Shown piece after piece: positions 1-5,872 of a stretch of 5,872 bases of DNA. Each line of letters starts with the position of its first letter. Positions within the stretch are counted from its first letter, which is position 1. The notes beneath the pieces were generated by a model, which was not told the DNA's origin, searched no databases, and was given only the letters and a program-made list of their open reading frames with translations. The DNA lies in contig JALREG010000167.1 of assembly GCA_023253905.1 (NCBI GenBank), positions 1 to 5,872 on the forward strand, given 5' to 3'. The translations under genes and the position numbers were made by a program. Source of the DNA: Burkholderiaceae bacterium. GTDB taxonomy: Bacteria; Pseudomonadota; Gammaproteobacteria; Burkholderiales; Burkholderiaceae.

Positions 1-336
1 GGGCGGGTAAAGATTTATGGCGTCACCTCCACCAGCCGGCTGGCAGCGCTACCCAGCGTGCCCACCCTGGACGAGCAGGGGCTCAAGGGCTTCGAAGTGA
101 AGGTCTGGCACGGCGTTTACGCCCCCAAAGGCACGCCGCGCGACATCACCGAAAAACTCACCCGTGCGCTTCGCGAGGCGCTCACCGACGCGGCGGTCGT
201 CAAACGGATGGCCGATCTGAGTTCGGACATTCCGCCCGCTGACAAAATTTCCCCTGAGGGACTGCGCACACATCTCCAGGCAGAAATCGCCAAGTGGGGA
301 CCGGTCATCAAGAAAGCGGGCGTATTCGCCGACTGA
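1..336 (+). CDS. Bug-family (TTT receptor) periplasmic binding protein, 3' part
   Basis: The reading frame is open from the first base and ends at TGA 334-336, giving 111 residues of the C-terminal part of a protein of usually ~320-330 residues; the start and signal peptide lie outside the window. The fragment has the typical Bug C-terminal layout: a GRVKIYGVTS strand, then LPSVPTLDEQGLKGFE, then a GVYAPKGTP turn and a run of amphipathic helices (about residues 42-70), ending in KWGPVIKKAGV. Members bind small organic acids or amino acids in the periplasm for tripartite tricarboxylate (TctAB-type) transporters or for sensing. The ligand cannot be read from this end, because the N-terminal binding loop is missing. 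It lies 66 bases upstream of the trpB-like gene on the same strand with no visible terminator between, so the two may be co-transcribed. It resembles the complete Bug protein at 1890-2870 but is clearly diverged from it. Confidence 0.9.
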   Translation, partial: GRVKIYGVTSTSRLAALPSVPTLDEQGLKGFEVKVWHGVYAPKGTPRDITEKLTRALREALTDAAVVKRMADLSSDIPPADKISPEGLRTHLQAEIAKWGPVIKKAGVFAD

Positions 337-391
337 CCACCCGATTCGAGGCGCGAGGGCAAGGCGTTACAGATCATTCCCACTCAACGAC

Positions 392-396
392 GGAGA
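392..396 (+). promoter_or_regulatory. Ribosome binding site of the trpB-like gene
   Basis: GGAGA sits 6 bases before the ATG at 403. It supports that start over the next in-frame ATG (Met14), and it fits the N-terminal extension seen in TrpB2 proteins. Confidence 0.7.
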
Positions 397-402
397 CACG
401 GC

Positions 403-1767
403 ATGACGACACCGACCAAGTATCAGCTCGACGAAGCACAGATGCCGCGCGCCTGGTACAACATTCAGGCCGACCTGCCGGTGGCGCTGCCTCCGGTCCT
501 CCATCCCGGCACATTGCAGCCCATCGGCCCGGCAGATCTTGCCCCGCTCTTTCCCATGGATCTGATCCTTCAGGAAGTGAGCACCGAGCGCGAGATCGAG
601 ATTCCGGAGCCAGTGCGCGAGGTCTACCGTCTGTGGCGCCCCTCGCCGCTTTATCGCGCGCACCGCCTCGAAAAGGAACTCGGCACCCCCGCCAGAATTT
701 TTTACAAATACGAGGGGGTAAGCCCGGCGGGTAGCCACAAGCCCAACACCGCGGTGCCGCAGGCGTTTTTCAATGCGGCGGCGGGCGTGAAGCGCCTCAC
801 CACGGAAACCGGCGCGGGTCAGTGGGGCACCTCGCTCTCTTTTGCGGGGCAGATCTATGGGCTGGAAATCCTCGTATTCCAGGTTCGGGTGTCCTATGAC
901 CAGAAGCCCTATCGGCGCGCAGTCATGGAAACCTACGGCGCGCGTTGCCTGCCCTCACCGTCGACTGAAACGGTATACGGCCGAAGCGTGCTGGCCGAGC
1001 GGCCCGACCATCCGGGCAGCCTCGGTATCGCCATCTCCGAGGCGGTCGAACTCGCTGCCCAGCGAGAAGACACCAAATACGCGCTGGGCTCGGTGCTGAA
1101 CCACGTCCTCATGCACCAGACCATCGTCGGTCTCGAATGCATCGAACAGATGCAGATGGCCAATGCCTGGCCCGATGTGATCGTGGGCTGCACAGGCGGC
1201 GGTTCGAATTTCGCCGGCATCACCTTCCCCTTCATCGGACATGGTCTGCGAGGCGGGGTCAAGCCTCGAATCGTTGCAGTTGAGCCTGCGGCCTGCCCGT
1301 CGCTCACGCGGGGCCGCTACGGTTACGACTTCGGCGATACCGGCAAGATGACCCCGCTCGTCAAGATGCACACCCTGGGCTCCACCTTCACGCCACCGGC
1401 GTTTCACGCGGGCGGCCTGCGTTATCACGGTATGGCGCCGCTGGTCTCGCATCTGAAGGAACTTGGGCTGATCGAGGCCAGCGCCTACACCCAAACGGAG
1501 TGCTTTGCAGCGGGCGTTCAGTTCGCGCGCAGCGAAGGTATCGTGCCCGCGCCAGAGGCAAATCATGCGGTGAAGGGTGCCATTGAGGAGGCGCTACGCT
1601 GCAAGCGCGAAGGACGCGCCGAAACCATCCTGTTCAACCTGTGCGGCCATGGGCACTTCGACATGAGTGCCTACCAGAAGTACTTCGCGGGCGAACTGCG
1701 TGATGAGACTTACAACGAGCAGGAACTGGCCATGGCGCTTGCAGGCCTGCCCAGTGTGAGCGCGTAG
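403..1767 (+). CDS. trpB2: TrpB2-type tryptophan synthase beta-like PLP enzyme
   Basis: A complete 454-residue fold-type II PLP enzyme of the TrpB2 (TrpB-like, COG1350-type) group, longer than canonical TrpB (~400 residues) because of an N-terminal extension. Seen directly: GVSPAGSHKPNTA with the expected Schiff-base Lys113; TETGAGQWG at 133-142, with Glu135 matching the catalytic Glu of TrpB; VSYDQKPYRR at 163-172; the PLP-phosphate loop GGGSN at 265-269; APEANHAVKGA at 383-393; and CGHGHFDM at 414-421. SHKPNT in place of the HKINN of canonical TrpB, and GHGHFD in place of GRGDKD, place it in TrpB2. Canonical TrpB makes tryptophan from indole and serine together with TrpA. TrpB2 proteins often act without TrpA, and indole salvage or serine deamination have been proposed for them. 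No trpA or other trp biosynthesis gene is in the window; the neighbours are a Bug protein upstream and convergent iorAB. One oddity is Cys414 where Ser is usual. The family is certain, the substrate is not. Confidence 0.93.
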   Translation: MTTPTKYQLDEAQMPRAWYNIQADLPVALPPVLHPGTLQPIGPADLAPLFPMDLILQEVSTEREIEIPEPVREVYRLWRPSPLYRAHRLEKELGTPARIFYKYEGVSPAGSHKPNTAVPQAFFNAAAGVKRLTTETGAGQWGTSLSFAGQIYGLEILVFQVRVSYDQKPYRRAVMETYGARCLPSPSTETVYGRSVLAERPDHPGSLGIAISEAVELAAQREDTKYALGSVLNHVLMHQTIVGLECIEQMQMANAWPDVIVGCTGGGSNFAGITFPFIGHGLRGGVKPRIVAVEPAACPSLTRGRYGYDFGDTGKMTPLVKMHTLGSTFTPPAFHAGGLRYHGMAPLVSHLKELGLIEASAYTQTECFAAGVQFARSEGIVPAPEANHAVKGAIEEALRCKREGRAETILFNLCGHGHFDMSAYQKYFAGELRDETYNEQELAMALAGLPSVSA

Positions 1768-1889
1768 CCAAGCCTTCTCATCGCACGCCGGGTCAGCCGC
1801 GAGCCAGATCGATCTCGTCCCGCTTCACGCAGTGGATCGTCCCCCTACAAGAGGCATCGAAAAGCGGGGTGCAGCATACGAACCGGAGA
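1768..1889. other. Gap between convergent genes, no clear terminator
   Basis: These 122 bases separate the stop of the trpB-like gene from the stop of the minus-strand Bug gene. No credible coding sequence is visible. A 7-bp inverted repeat (CCCGCTT at 1819-1825, AAGCGGG at 1862-1868) has a loop of 36 bases and no following T tract on either strand. A perfect 10-bp palindrome AGATCGATCT lies at 1806-1815. Neither is convincing as an intrinsic terminator or operator. Termination may be Rho-dependent, or transcripts may overlap. Confidence 0.5.
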
Positions 1890-2870
1890 TCAGTCGCCTC
1901 GGATATTACGTTCGCGAATAATCGTGCCGAAACGCTTCGAGTCATCCGTAATCCGGGCACTGAACTGTGCCGGTGTGAGGGGCAAAGGCTCGCCTCCCAG
2001 GGCACGAATCCGTTCGGTCACCGCGGGTGTGGCGAGCGCACGATTGATCTCGGCGTTCATTCGCGTCACTGCCTCGGCGGCCAGGCCGGCGGGCGCATAA
2101 AAACCAAAAACCGTGTCAGCGTCGAATCCTTTCAGACCCGCTTCATCGAGCGTGGGCGTATTGGGAAACATAGGTGAGCGCTTCAGACTTCCCACCGCCA
2201 GCAGCTTGAGCTTGCCGGCACGAACCTGGTTGAGCCCGATACCGGGATCAAAATAGAAATCGATCTGACCGGCTAGCAGATCCTGAAGCGCTGGCGCCGC
2301 GCCACGGTAGGGAACATGGACCGCAAACAGTTCAGCCTGGCTCTTCATCATCTCGGCGGCGAGATGCGGGGAACTGCCATTGCCGGCCGACCCGAATGAG
2401 AGCTTGCCGGGCCGTGCCTTCACATAGGCCAGGAATTCGCGGACATCGGCCACCGGCAGATCAGCGCGGGCGACCAGAAACACCAGTACCCGTGCGGCCG
2501 ATGCCACCGGCACCAGTTCACGCACCGGGTCGAAGCTCATTTTGGGATAAATGTGCGGATTGACCGACACCATGCCACCCGAACTCAAGAGCAGCGTGCT
2601 GCCGTCAGGAGCAGACCTCGCGACCGCTTCCCCACCCAGGTTGCCGTTGGCGCCCGCGCGGTTCTCCACCACGACCGGTTGACCGAGCGATTCCGAGAGC
2701 GGAATGGCTACCGCTCGCGCGATGAGATCGGCCGCGCCTCCAGGTGGAAAGTTGGCGACGATGCGGAGCGGGCGGGGCGCTGCGCCCGACTGCGCCACCG
2801 CTGGCGCACCGGCCGCGAGCGCAGCCACTGCGAGGCCGGTACACACAAAAACACGGATCATTTTGTTCAT
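1890..2870 (-). CDS. Bug-family (TTT receptor) periplasmic binding protein
   Basis: A complete 326-residue protein, normal length for the family. The chosen ATG (2868-2870) is preceded by GGAG at 9 bases and starts a good Sec signal peptide: MNKMIR, a hydrophobic stretch to about residue 20, then APAVAQ with probable cleavage near residues 26-27. An in-frame TTG at 2895-2897 would add nine residues before it and is less likely. Bug hallmarks in order: ANFPPGGAADLIARA (39-53), VVVENRAGANGNLGGEAVA (66-84), SAPDG (86-90), SFGSAGNGSSPHL (158-170), VPYRGAAPALQDLLAGQIDF (186-205), GKLKLLAVGS (219-228) and PTLDEAGLKGFD (239-250). The protein should bind an organic anion in the periplasm. It is the last gene of the minus-strand operon, 39 bases after iorB, so its ligand may be an aryl acid or aryl-keto acid used by IorAB; this is inferred from position only. 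No TctA/TctB membrane subunits are in the window, so it may act as an orphan receptor. Confidence 0.94.
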   Translation of the reverse strand: MNKMIRVFVCTGLAVAALAAGAPAVAQSGAAPRPLRIVANFPPGGAADLIARAVAIPLSESLGQPVVVENRAGANGNLGGEAVARSAPDGSTLLLSSGGMVSVNPHIYPKMSFDPVRELVPVASAARVLVFLVARADLPVADVREFLAYVKARPGKLSFGSAGNGSSPHLAAEMMKSQAELFAVHVPYRGAAPALQDLLAGQIDFYFDPGIGLNQVRAGKLKLLAVGSLKRSPMFPNTPTLDEAGLKGFDADTVFGFYAPAGLAAEAVTRMNAEINRALATPAVTERIRALGGEPLPLTPAQFSARITDDSKRFGTIIRERNIRGD

Positions 2871-2879
2871 TGCGATGCA

Positions 2880-2883
2880 CTCC
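2880..2883 (-). promoter_or_regulatory. Ribosome binding site of the minus-strand Bug gene
   Basis: On the minus strand GGAG lies 9 bases before the ATG at 2870, inside the 39-base gap after iorB. It decides between this ATG and the upstream in-frame TTG at 2897, which would place this site inside the coding region. Confidence 0.65.
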
Positions 2884-2909
2884 GGAAATCGAATCAAACC
2901 GCCTGCTCC

Positions 2910-4616
2910 TCAGGCACGGCCCGTACGGGGGTTCTTCAGCCAAAGCACCGGCTTGGCCTCGATCGGTCGTGGCGGCGCCCCGTGCTCGTGCAGCGCCTGG
3001 TCGAGCGCGCGGCCGGCTTCGTCCTTGAGGGCAGCCTCACGCACACTCGCGATGGCAGCCGCCCGCGCAAGCGCCGGGGAGCCTGGACGGGTCAGGTGGT
3101 CCAGCACATGGGCGAGATTGCGTTTGCCGCGTTCGTTGGTCGCGCCGTAGCCCTTGATCAGCCGCCCGCAGCGTGCGATTTCAAGCCCCAGGTCGGGGTG
3201 ATCGCGCGTGCCCTGAATCACTGCTTCGAGCCAGCTTCTGATGGCCGTCTGCTCGCTCTGGTAGCGACTGCCCCAGGGACGTACGACCCGCAGGCTTGCG
3301 AGCAGCCGTAATGCCAGAAACCCAAAGACCGAATGCGTACCGATCCGCAGCGCGAGCGCCCACGCGGGGATCCCGCGGGCCACCCGGCGACGGTCGCGCT
3401 CGATCAGCCAACGCGCCATCGGAGCGGGAAGGAGGCCCGCCAGCTCGGGTACACCGGGCTTGAAGTGGTCGTATAGTCGAAGCAGATCATGGGCGCCTGC
3501 CCCAGCCTCGCGCCGCACACGCTCAAGCCGCGAGGCAGCACTCTTGAGCGCAGCCACCCGGATCACATCATCGAAGGCCATCCAGAGCGCAAGCCAGCGC
3601 GCCGCTTCCAACGTAACAGGATGCATGCCGGACACCGTGCCTCCCTCTGCAGCCAACACCGACTGAAGCCGCTCCGCATAGAGCGCCGCATAACCGGCGC
3701 CCTGATAATCCACCATCCGCTGAATGCCCAGCGATGCAATGGGCTGTACATCGACCGGAAAGCGCGCCGCCTGCTCGCGCGCCCAGGGCGATACCGCCGC
3801 CGCAGCCGCCGCCACCTCGCGAGCATCCACCGCCCCACGGCCAGGGCCCGGGGCTTCAGTGCCTTGCGGATGACCAGCGACGTGGCTGGCAGCGGGGGCG
3901 ACCGCATCAGAATCCGGGTTTCTTGCCGGCTCCTGATAACCCAGCTCCGACCGCGAGCCCTGGCGCGATACCGAACGCCATTCGGTATTGGCAGGCTGCG
4001 TGACCGCGTTGAAACCAAGCTCATAGCCATGCCGGCTTGCCTGTGCCGATGCCGAGTCACCCTCAAGCACCGATTCAAAGTGCTCCCGTCGTAGCGGCAA
4101 ACGGCCAGCGCCAGCGATACATCCCAGCATGACGGCGCTCATGACCGTACCCGCCTGGGCGGTGAGACGGGTCATATCGACCAGCCGATGATCACGGCTG
4201 TTTGCCACCACCAGGTCACGAAGGTGATCAACATCGCGACGACCATCACCCATCACCATTTTTTCAGCGGTGGTGAGTACGCGCGCGGCGTTGCTGAGAA
4301 CCATCGTGCGGTCGCTGGACGGCAGGCCATTAGCCACCTGGCGCGCAGTTTCAAGCAGTTCGGACGAAACCAGCAGATCGAGCCGACCCGGCAGCGGGTT
4401 GAGACCCAGCACGGGCCTGGCTCCCCCGATGGGCAGCCGCTCGGGATAGATCTCGAGATAGTAGGTGGTGGCGCCTGTACGCTGCGCTACGCCGGGGATG
4501 GAAGTGGCCTGCGCTGCGAGCCCCGCCACACGCGCAGCCGACACCAGCCACCCCGCCAGCACACCGCCCCCCTCACCACCGAGCGCGCACAGAAGAATGG
4601 AGATCGGAGCACTCAT
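2910..4616 (-). CDS. iorB: IorB-type indolepyruvate oxidoreductase beta subunit with C-terminal DUF6537 region
   Basis: 568 residues, about 2.5 times a stand-alone IorB (~200-230). Residues ~5-190 form the 2-oxoacid:acceptor oxidoreductase gamma-type domain: ILLCALGGEGGGVLAGWL (7-24), SIPGVAQRTGATTYYLEIYP (39-58), LGLNPL (70-75) and a helical end near HFESVL. Residues ~205-290 are a Pro/Ala/Gly/Ser-rich, probably flexible linker including a run of six Ala. Residues ~290-555 match the uncharacterised extension DUF6537 found on this family: GIQRMVDYQGAGYAALY (297-313), ERDRRRVARGIPAW (406-419), RPWGSRYQSEQ (446-456) and LIKGYGATNERGKRN (486-500). With IorA it oxidatively decarboxylates aryl pyruvates (classically indole-3-pyruvate) with CoA to aryl-acetyl-CoA, CO2 and reduced ferredoxin in the cytoplasm. 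The start overlaps the iorA stop as ATGA, so translation is probably coupled. The family is secure; the exact aryl pyruvate and the role of the extension are unknown. Confidence 0.92.
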   Translation of the reverse strand: MSAPISILLCALGGEGGGVLAGWLVSAARVAGLAAQATSIPGVAQRTGATTYYLEIYPERLPIGGARPVLGLNPLPGRLDLLVSSELLETARQVANGLPSSDRTMVLSNAARVLTTAEKMVMGDGRRDVDHLRDLVVANSRDHRLVDMTRLTAQAGTVMSAVMLGCIAGAGRLPLRREHFESVLEGDSASAQASRHGYELGFNAVTQPANTEWRSVSRQGSRSELGYQEPARNPDSDAVAPAASHVAGHPQGTEAPGPGRGAVDAREVAAAAAAVSPWAREQAARFPVDVQPIASLGIQRMVDYQGAGYAALYAERLQSVLAAEGGTVSGMHPVTLEAARWLALWMAFDDVIRVAALKSAASRLERVRREAGAGAHDLLRLYDHFKPGVPELAGLLPAPMARWLIERDRRRVARGIPAWALALRIGTHSVFGFLALRLLASLRVVRPWGSRYQSEQTAIRSWLEAVIQGTRDHPDLGLEIARCGRLIKGYGATNERGKRNLAHVLDHLTRPGSPALARAAAIASVREAALKDEAGRALDQALHEHGAPPRPIEAKPVLWLKNPRTGRA

Positions 4617-5872
4617 CCGAAGACCCCTTGCAGCACGCGCCGGGCAGCCCCCTGGACGCGGTCACGCAGACGCTCGCCCATCCCGGGGTTACGAACCACC
4701 TCGGCGCGGTAAAACGACGGACAGAGCGTAGCGGCATGCGCATTTTCGCCGCACAGGCCACAGCCCACGCACCCCTCCAGCACCGTTGCCACCGGATCGA
4801 CCTTGAGCGGATCGGGGTTGTCCTTGAGCGTCAGCGTGGGACAGCCCGACAGCCGAATACAGGCGTGATCGCCGTTACAGACATCGTCATCCACGCCGTA
4901 CTTCACGCGCTCGACCCGCTCACCCCGCTTGAGCCGTGCAGCCACCCAGGGACGGACGCGCCTCTGCCTTTCAAGCTGACACTCGCCTTCGGCAACAATC
5001 ACCTTGAGCCCCTGGAACGATGTGGTGAACGCTTCGGTGAGCGTGGCCTGCACCTTGGCGACTTCGTAGGTGTGCACGGTGCGCAGCCACTTGACCCCCA
5101 GCCCCTCCAACGTGGATTCAATCGTACGGTTCTCGTGGGCGAGGCTCTGGCGTTTATCGGTAGCACGGTCGCGCGCGACTTCGCCGGGTGTTGAAATGAT
5201 GTCCTGGGTTCCGGTGGCCGAGGTGTAGCCATTTTTCATGATGAGCAGCACCGCGTCGTCACCATTGAACAGCGCGCTCTGCACCCCGGTGAGAAGACCG
5301 TTGTGCCAGAAACCACCATCGCCCATGATCGACAGCACCCGCCGCTTCATGAGCGGCGACACGCCTGCCCGGCTGGCCAGGCTCATGCCGTAGCCCAGGA
5401 TGGAATGACCGACCGAAAATGGCTCAAATGTGGCGAGCGCATGACAGCCGATATCGCCCGAGACATGCACCGGGCCAACCGTCTGCTGGGCGAGCTTGAG
5501 CGCCGCGAACACCGGTCGCTCGGGGCAGCCAATGCACATCCCGGGCGGCCGCGCCGGCAAGGGCTGATCAAGTGCCGCCTGAACCTGCTGACGGCGCGTG
5601 ACGATATCCTCGAGCCAGCGACGCACTGATGAATCCACAGCGTGGGCGCGATGGCGGTCGAGAAAATGGAGCACTCCGCGCGAGATCACTTCGGCCGTGT
5701 ACTCCCCGCCGGCCGGCAGCATGTCCTTGCCATGAAGCGGCGTATCAACTCCTGCGCGCCGCAAGGCAAGCGCGAGTTCCTGCTCGATGTACTCCGGCTG
5801 CCCCTCTTCCAGCAGCAGCACGGCCGCCTTGCCACGACAGAACTCGATGAGCTGCTCAGGCACCAGCGGCCA
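4613..5872 (-). CDS. iorA: IorA-type indolepyruvate ferredoxin oxidoreductase alpha subunit, C-terminal part
   Basis: The frame is open to the right edge, so only the last 419 residues are present; the N-terminal domain and start lie outside. Numbering from the edge: residues ~1-70 form the end of the transketolase C-like domain (VPEQLIEFCRGK, LLLEEGQPEYIEQEL). CIGCPERP (113-120) matches the CxGCPHR-type motif of IorA. The TPP domain follows, with SGDIGC (138-143), the TPP/Mg motif beginning GDGGFWHNGL (184-193) and ending in KNGYTSATG (213-221). The tail is ferredoxin-like: CxxDxxC (Cys332, Asp335, Cys338) with Cys344-Pro, then CVGCGLC (368-374) and Cys384-Pro. IorA binds TPP, decarboxylates the aryl pyruvate and passes electrons to ferredoxin through the Fe-S clusters; IorB completes the enzyme. 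The Asp in place of the second Cys of the first motif is unusual. Only the specificity (indolepyruvate, phenylpyruvate or another) is in doubt. Confidence 0.93.
   Translation of the reverse strand, partial: WPLVPEQLIEFCRGKAAVLLLEEGQPEYIEQELALALRRAGVDTPLHGKDMLPAGGEYTAEVISRGVLHFLDRHRAHAVDSSVRRWLEDIVTRRQQVQAALDQPLPARPPGMCIGCPERPVFAALKLAQQTVGPVHVSGDIGCHALATFEPFSVGHSILGYGMSLASRAGVSPLMKRRVLSIMGDGGFWHNGLLTGVQSALFNGDDAVLLIMKNGYTSATGTQDIISTPGEVARDRATDKRQSLAHENRTIESTLEGLGVKWLRTVHTYEVAKVQATLTEAFTTSFQGLKVIVAEGECQLERQRRVRPWVAARLKRGERVERVKYGVDDDVCNGDHACIRLSGCPTLTLKDNPDPLKVDPVATVLEGCVGCGLCGENAHAATLCPSFYRAEVVRNPGMGERLRDRVQGAARRVLQGVFG
4624..4629 (-). promoter_or_regulatory. Ribosome binding site of iorB inside the iorA 3' end
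   Basis: AAGGGG on the minus strand lies 7 bases before the iorB ATG (4614-4616), within the last codons of iorA. Together with the ATGA stop/start overlap at 4613-4616 it points to coupled, near-equimolar synthesis of the two subunits. Confidence 0.65.

Noticed and set aside
294..734. 146-residue plus-strand open frame across the Bug stop and the trpB-like start
   Set aside because: It is out of frame with both real genes, of low complexity and Arg/Ser/His-rich, so a frame shadow.
955..1566. 203-residue open frame on the minus strand opposite the trpB-like gene
   Set aside because: It lies wholly antisense to a gene with all family motifs and shows no recognisable domain; long antisense frames are expected in GC-rich DNA.
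1741..1750. Perfect palindrome GCAGGCCTGC near the end of the trpB-like gene
   Set aside because: It lies inside the coding sequence (Ala-Gly-Leu codons), has no repeat partner seen elsewhere and is easily explained by chance in GC-rich DNA.
2895..2897. TTG as the start of the minus-strand Bug gene
   Set aside because: The ATG nine codons later has a GGAG at good distance and begins directly with a normal signal peptide; the TTG would add nine residues of no obvious use.
2553..3311. 252-residue plus-strand open frame spanning the ends of the Bug gene and iorB
   Set aside because: It runs antisense across two well-supported genes, is very rich in Arg and His, and has no domain or conserved motif.
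3282..3363. Possible membrane segment in the IorB extension (hydrophobic residues ~418-445)
   Set aside because: The stretch is broken by Arg and His residues and fits a buried helix pair of a soluble domain; a membrane anchor is not supported.
3791..3816. GCC/GCA repeat resembling a microsatellite
   Set aside because: It encodes the short Ala run of the IorB linker and is a few codons long, as expected from GC-rich low-complexity coding DNA.
3489..4094. 201-residue plus-strand open frame opposite iorB
   Set aside because: It is antisense to the IorB linker and extension, Arg-rich and without family features.
4628..5194. 188-residue plus-strand open frame opposite iorA
   Set aside because: It is antisense to the TPP and ferredoxin region of IorA with no recognisable motif.

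Overview
The window is dense, GC-rich bacterial coding DNA with five genes in two convergent blocks and no RNA gene, mobile element or CRISPR array. Two periplasmic binding proteins of the Bug (tripartite tricarboxylate transporter receptor) family, a family greatly expanded in Burkholderiales, and the GC-rich codon use suggest a betaproteobacterium, probably Burkholderiales (Alcaligenaceae/Comamonadaceae-like). That assignment is inferred from gene content only.

Plus-strand block (1-1767): the C-terminal third of a Bug-family binding protein, then after 66 bases a complete TrpB2-type (tryptophan synthase beta-like) PLP enzyme of 454 residues with a good ribosome binding site. A gap of 122 bases with no gene (1768-1889) separates the convergent 3' ends.

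Minus-strand block, read from the right edge leftwards: the C-terminal ~419 residues of IorA (TPP domain plus a ferredoxin-like Fe-S tail), overlapping by 4 bases an IorB-type subunit that carries a long C-terminal extension matching DUF6537, and then, 39 bases on, a complete second Bug-family binding protein with a signal peptide. The spacing indicates one operon, iorA-iorB-bug.

Working model (inference): this is an accessory locus for aromatic amino acid or aryl-acid metabolism. The Bug proteins would capture an organic acid in the periplasm. IorAB would oxidatively decarboxylate an aryl pyruvate such as indolepyruvate to the aryl-acetyl-CoA, passing electrons to ferredoxin. The TrpB2 enzyme, with no TrpA nearby, would act on indole/serine or a related amino acid. 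The details most worth a second look are a CxxDxxC motif in the IorA ferredoxin tail (Asp in a cluster-ligand position), the DUF6537 extension on IorB after a low-complexity linker, and a Cys at the pyridine-nitrogen contact position of the TrpB2 enzyme.
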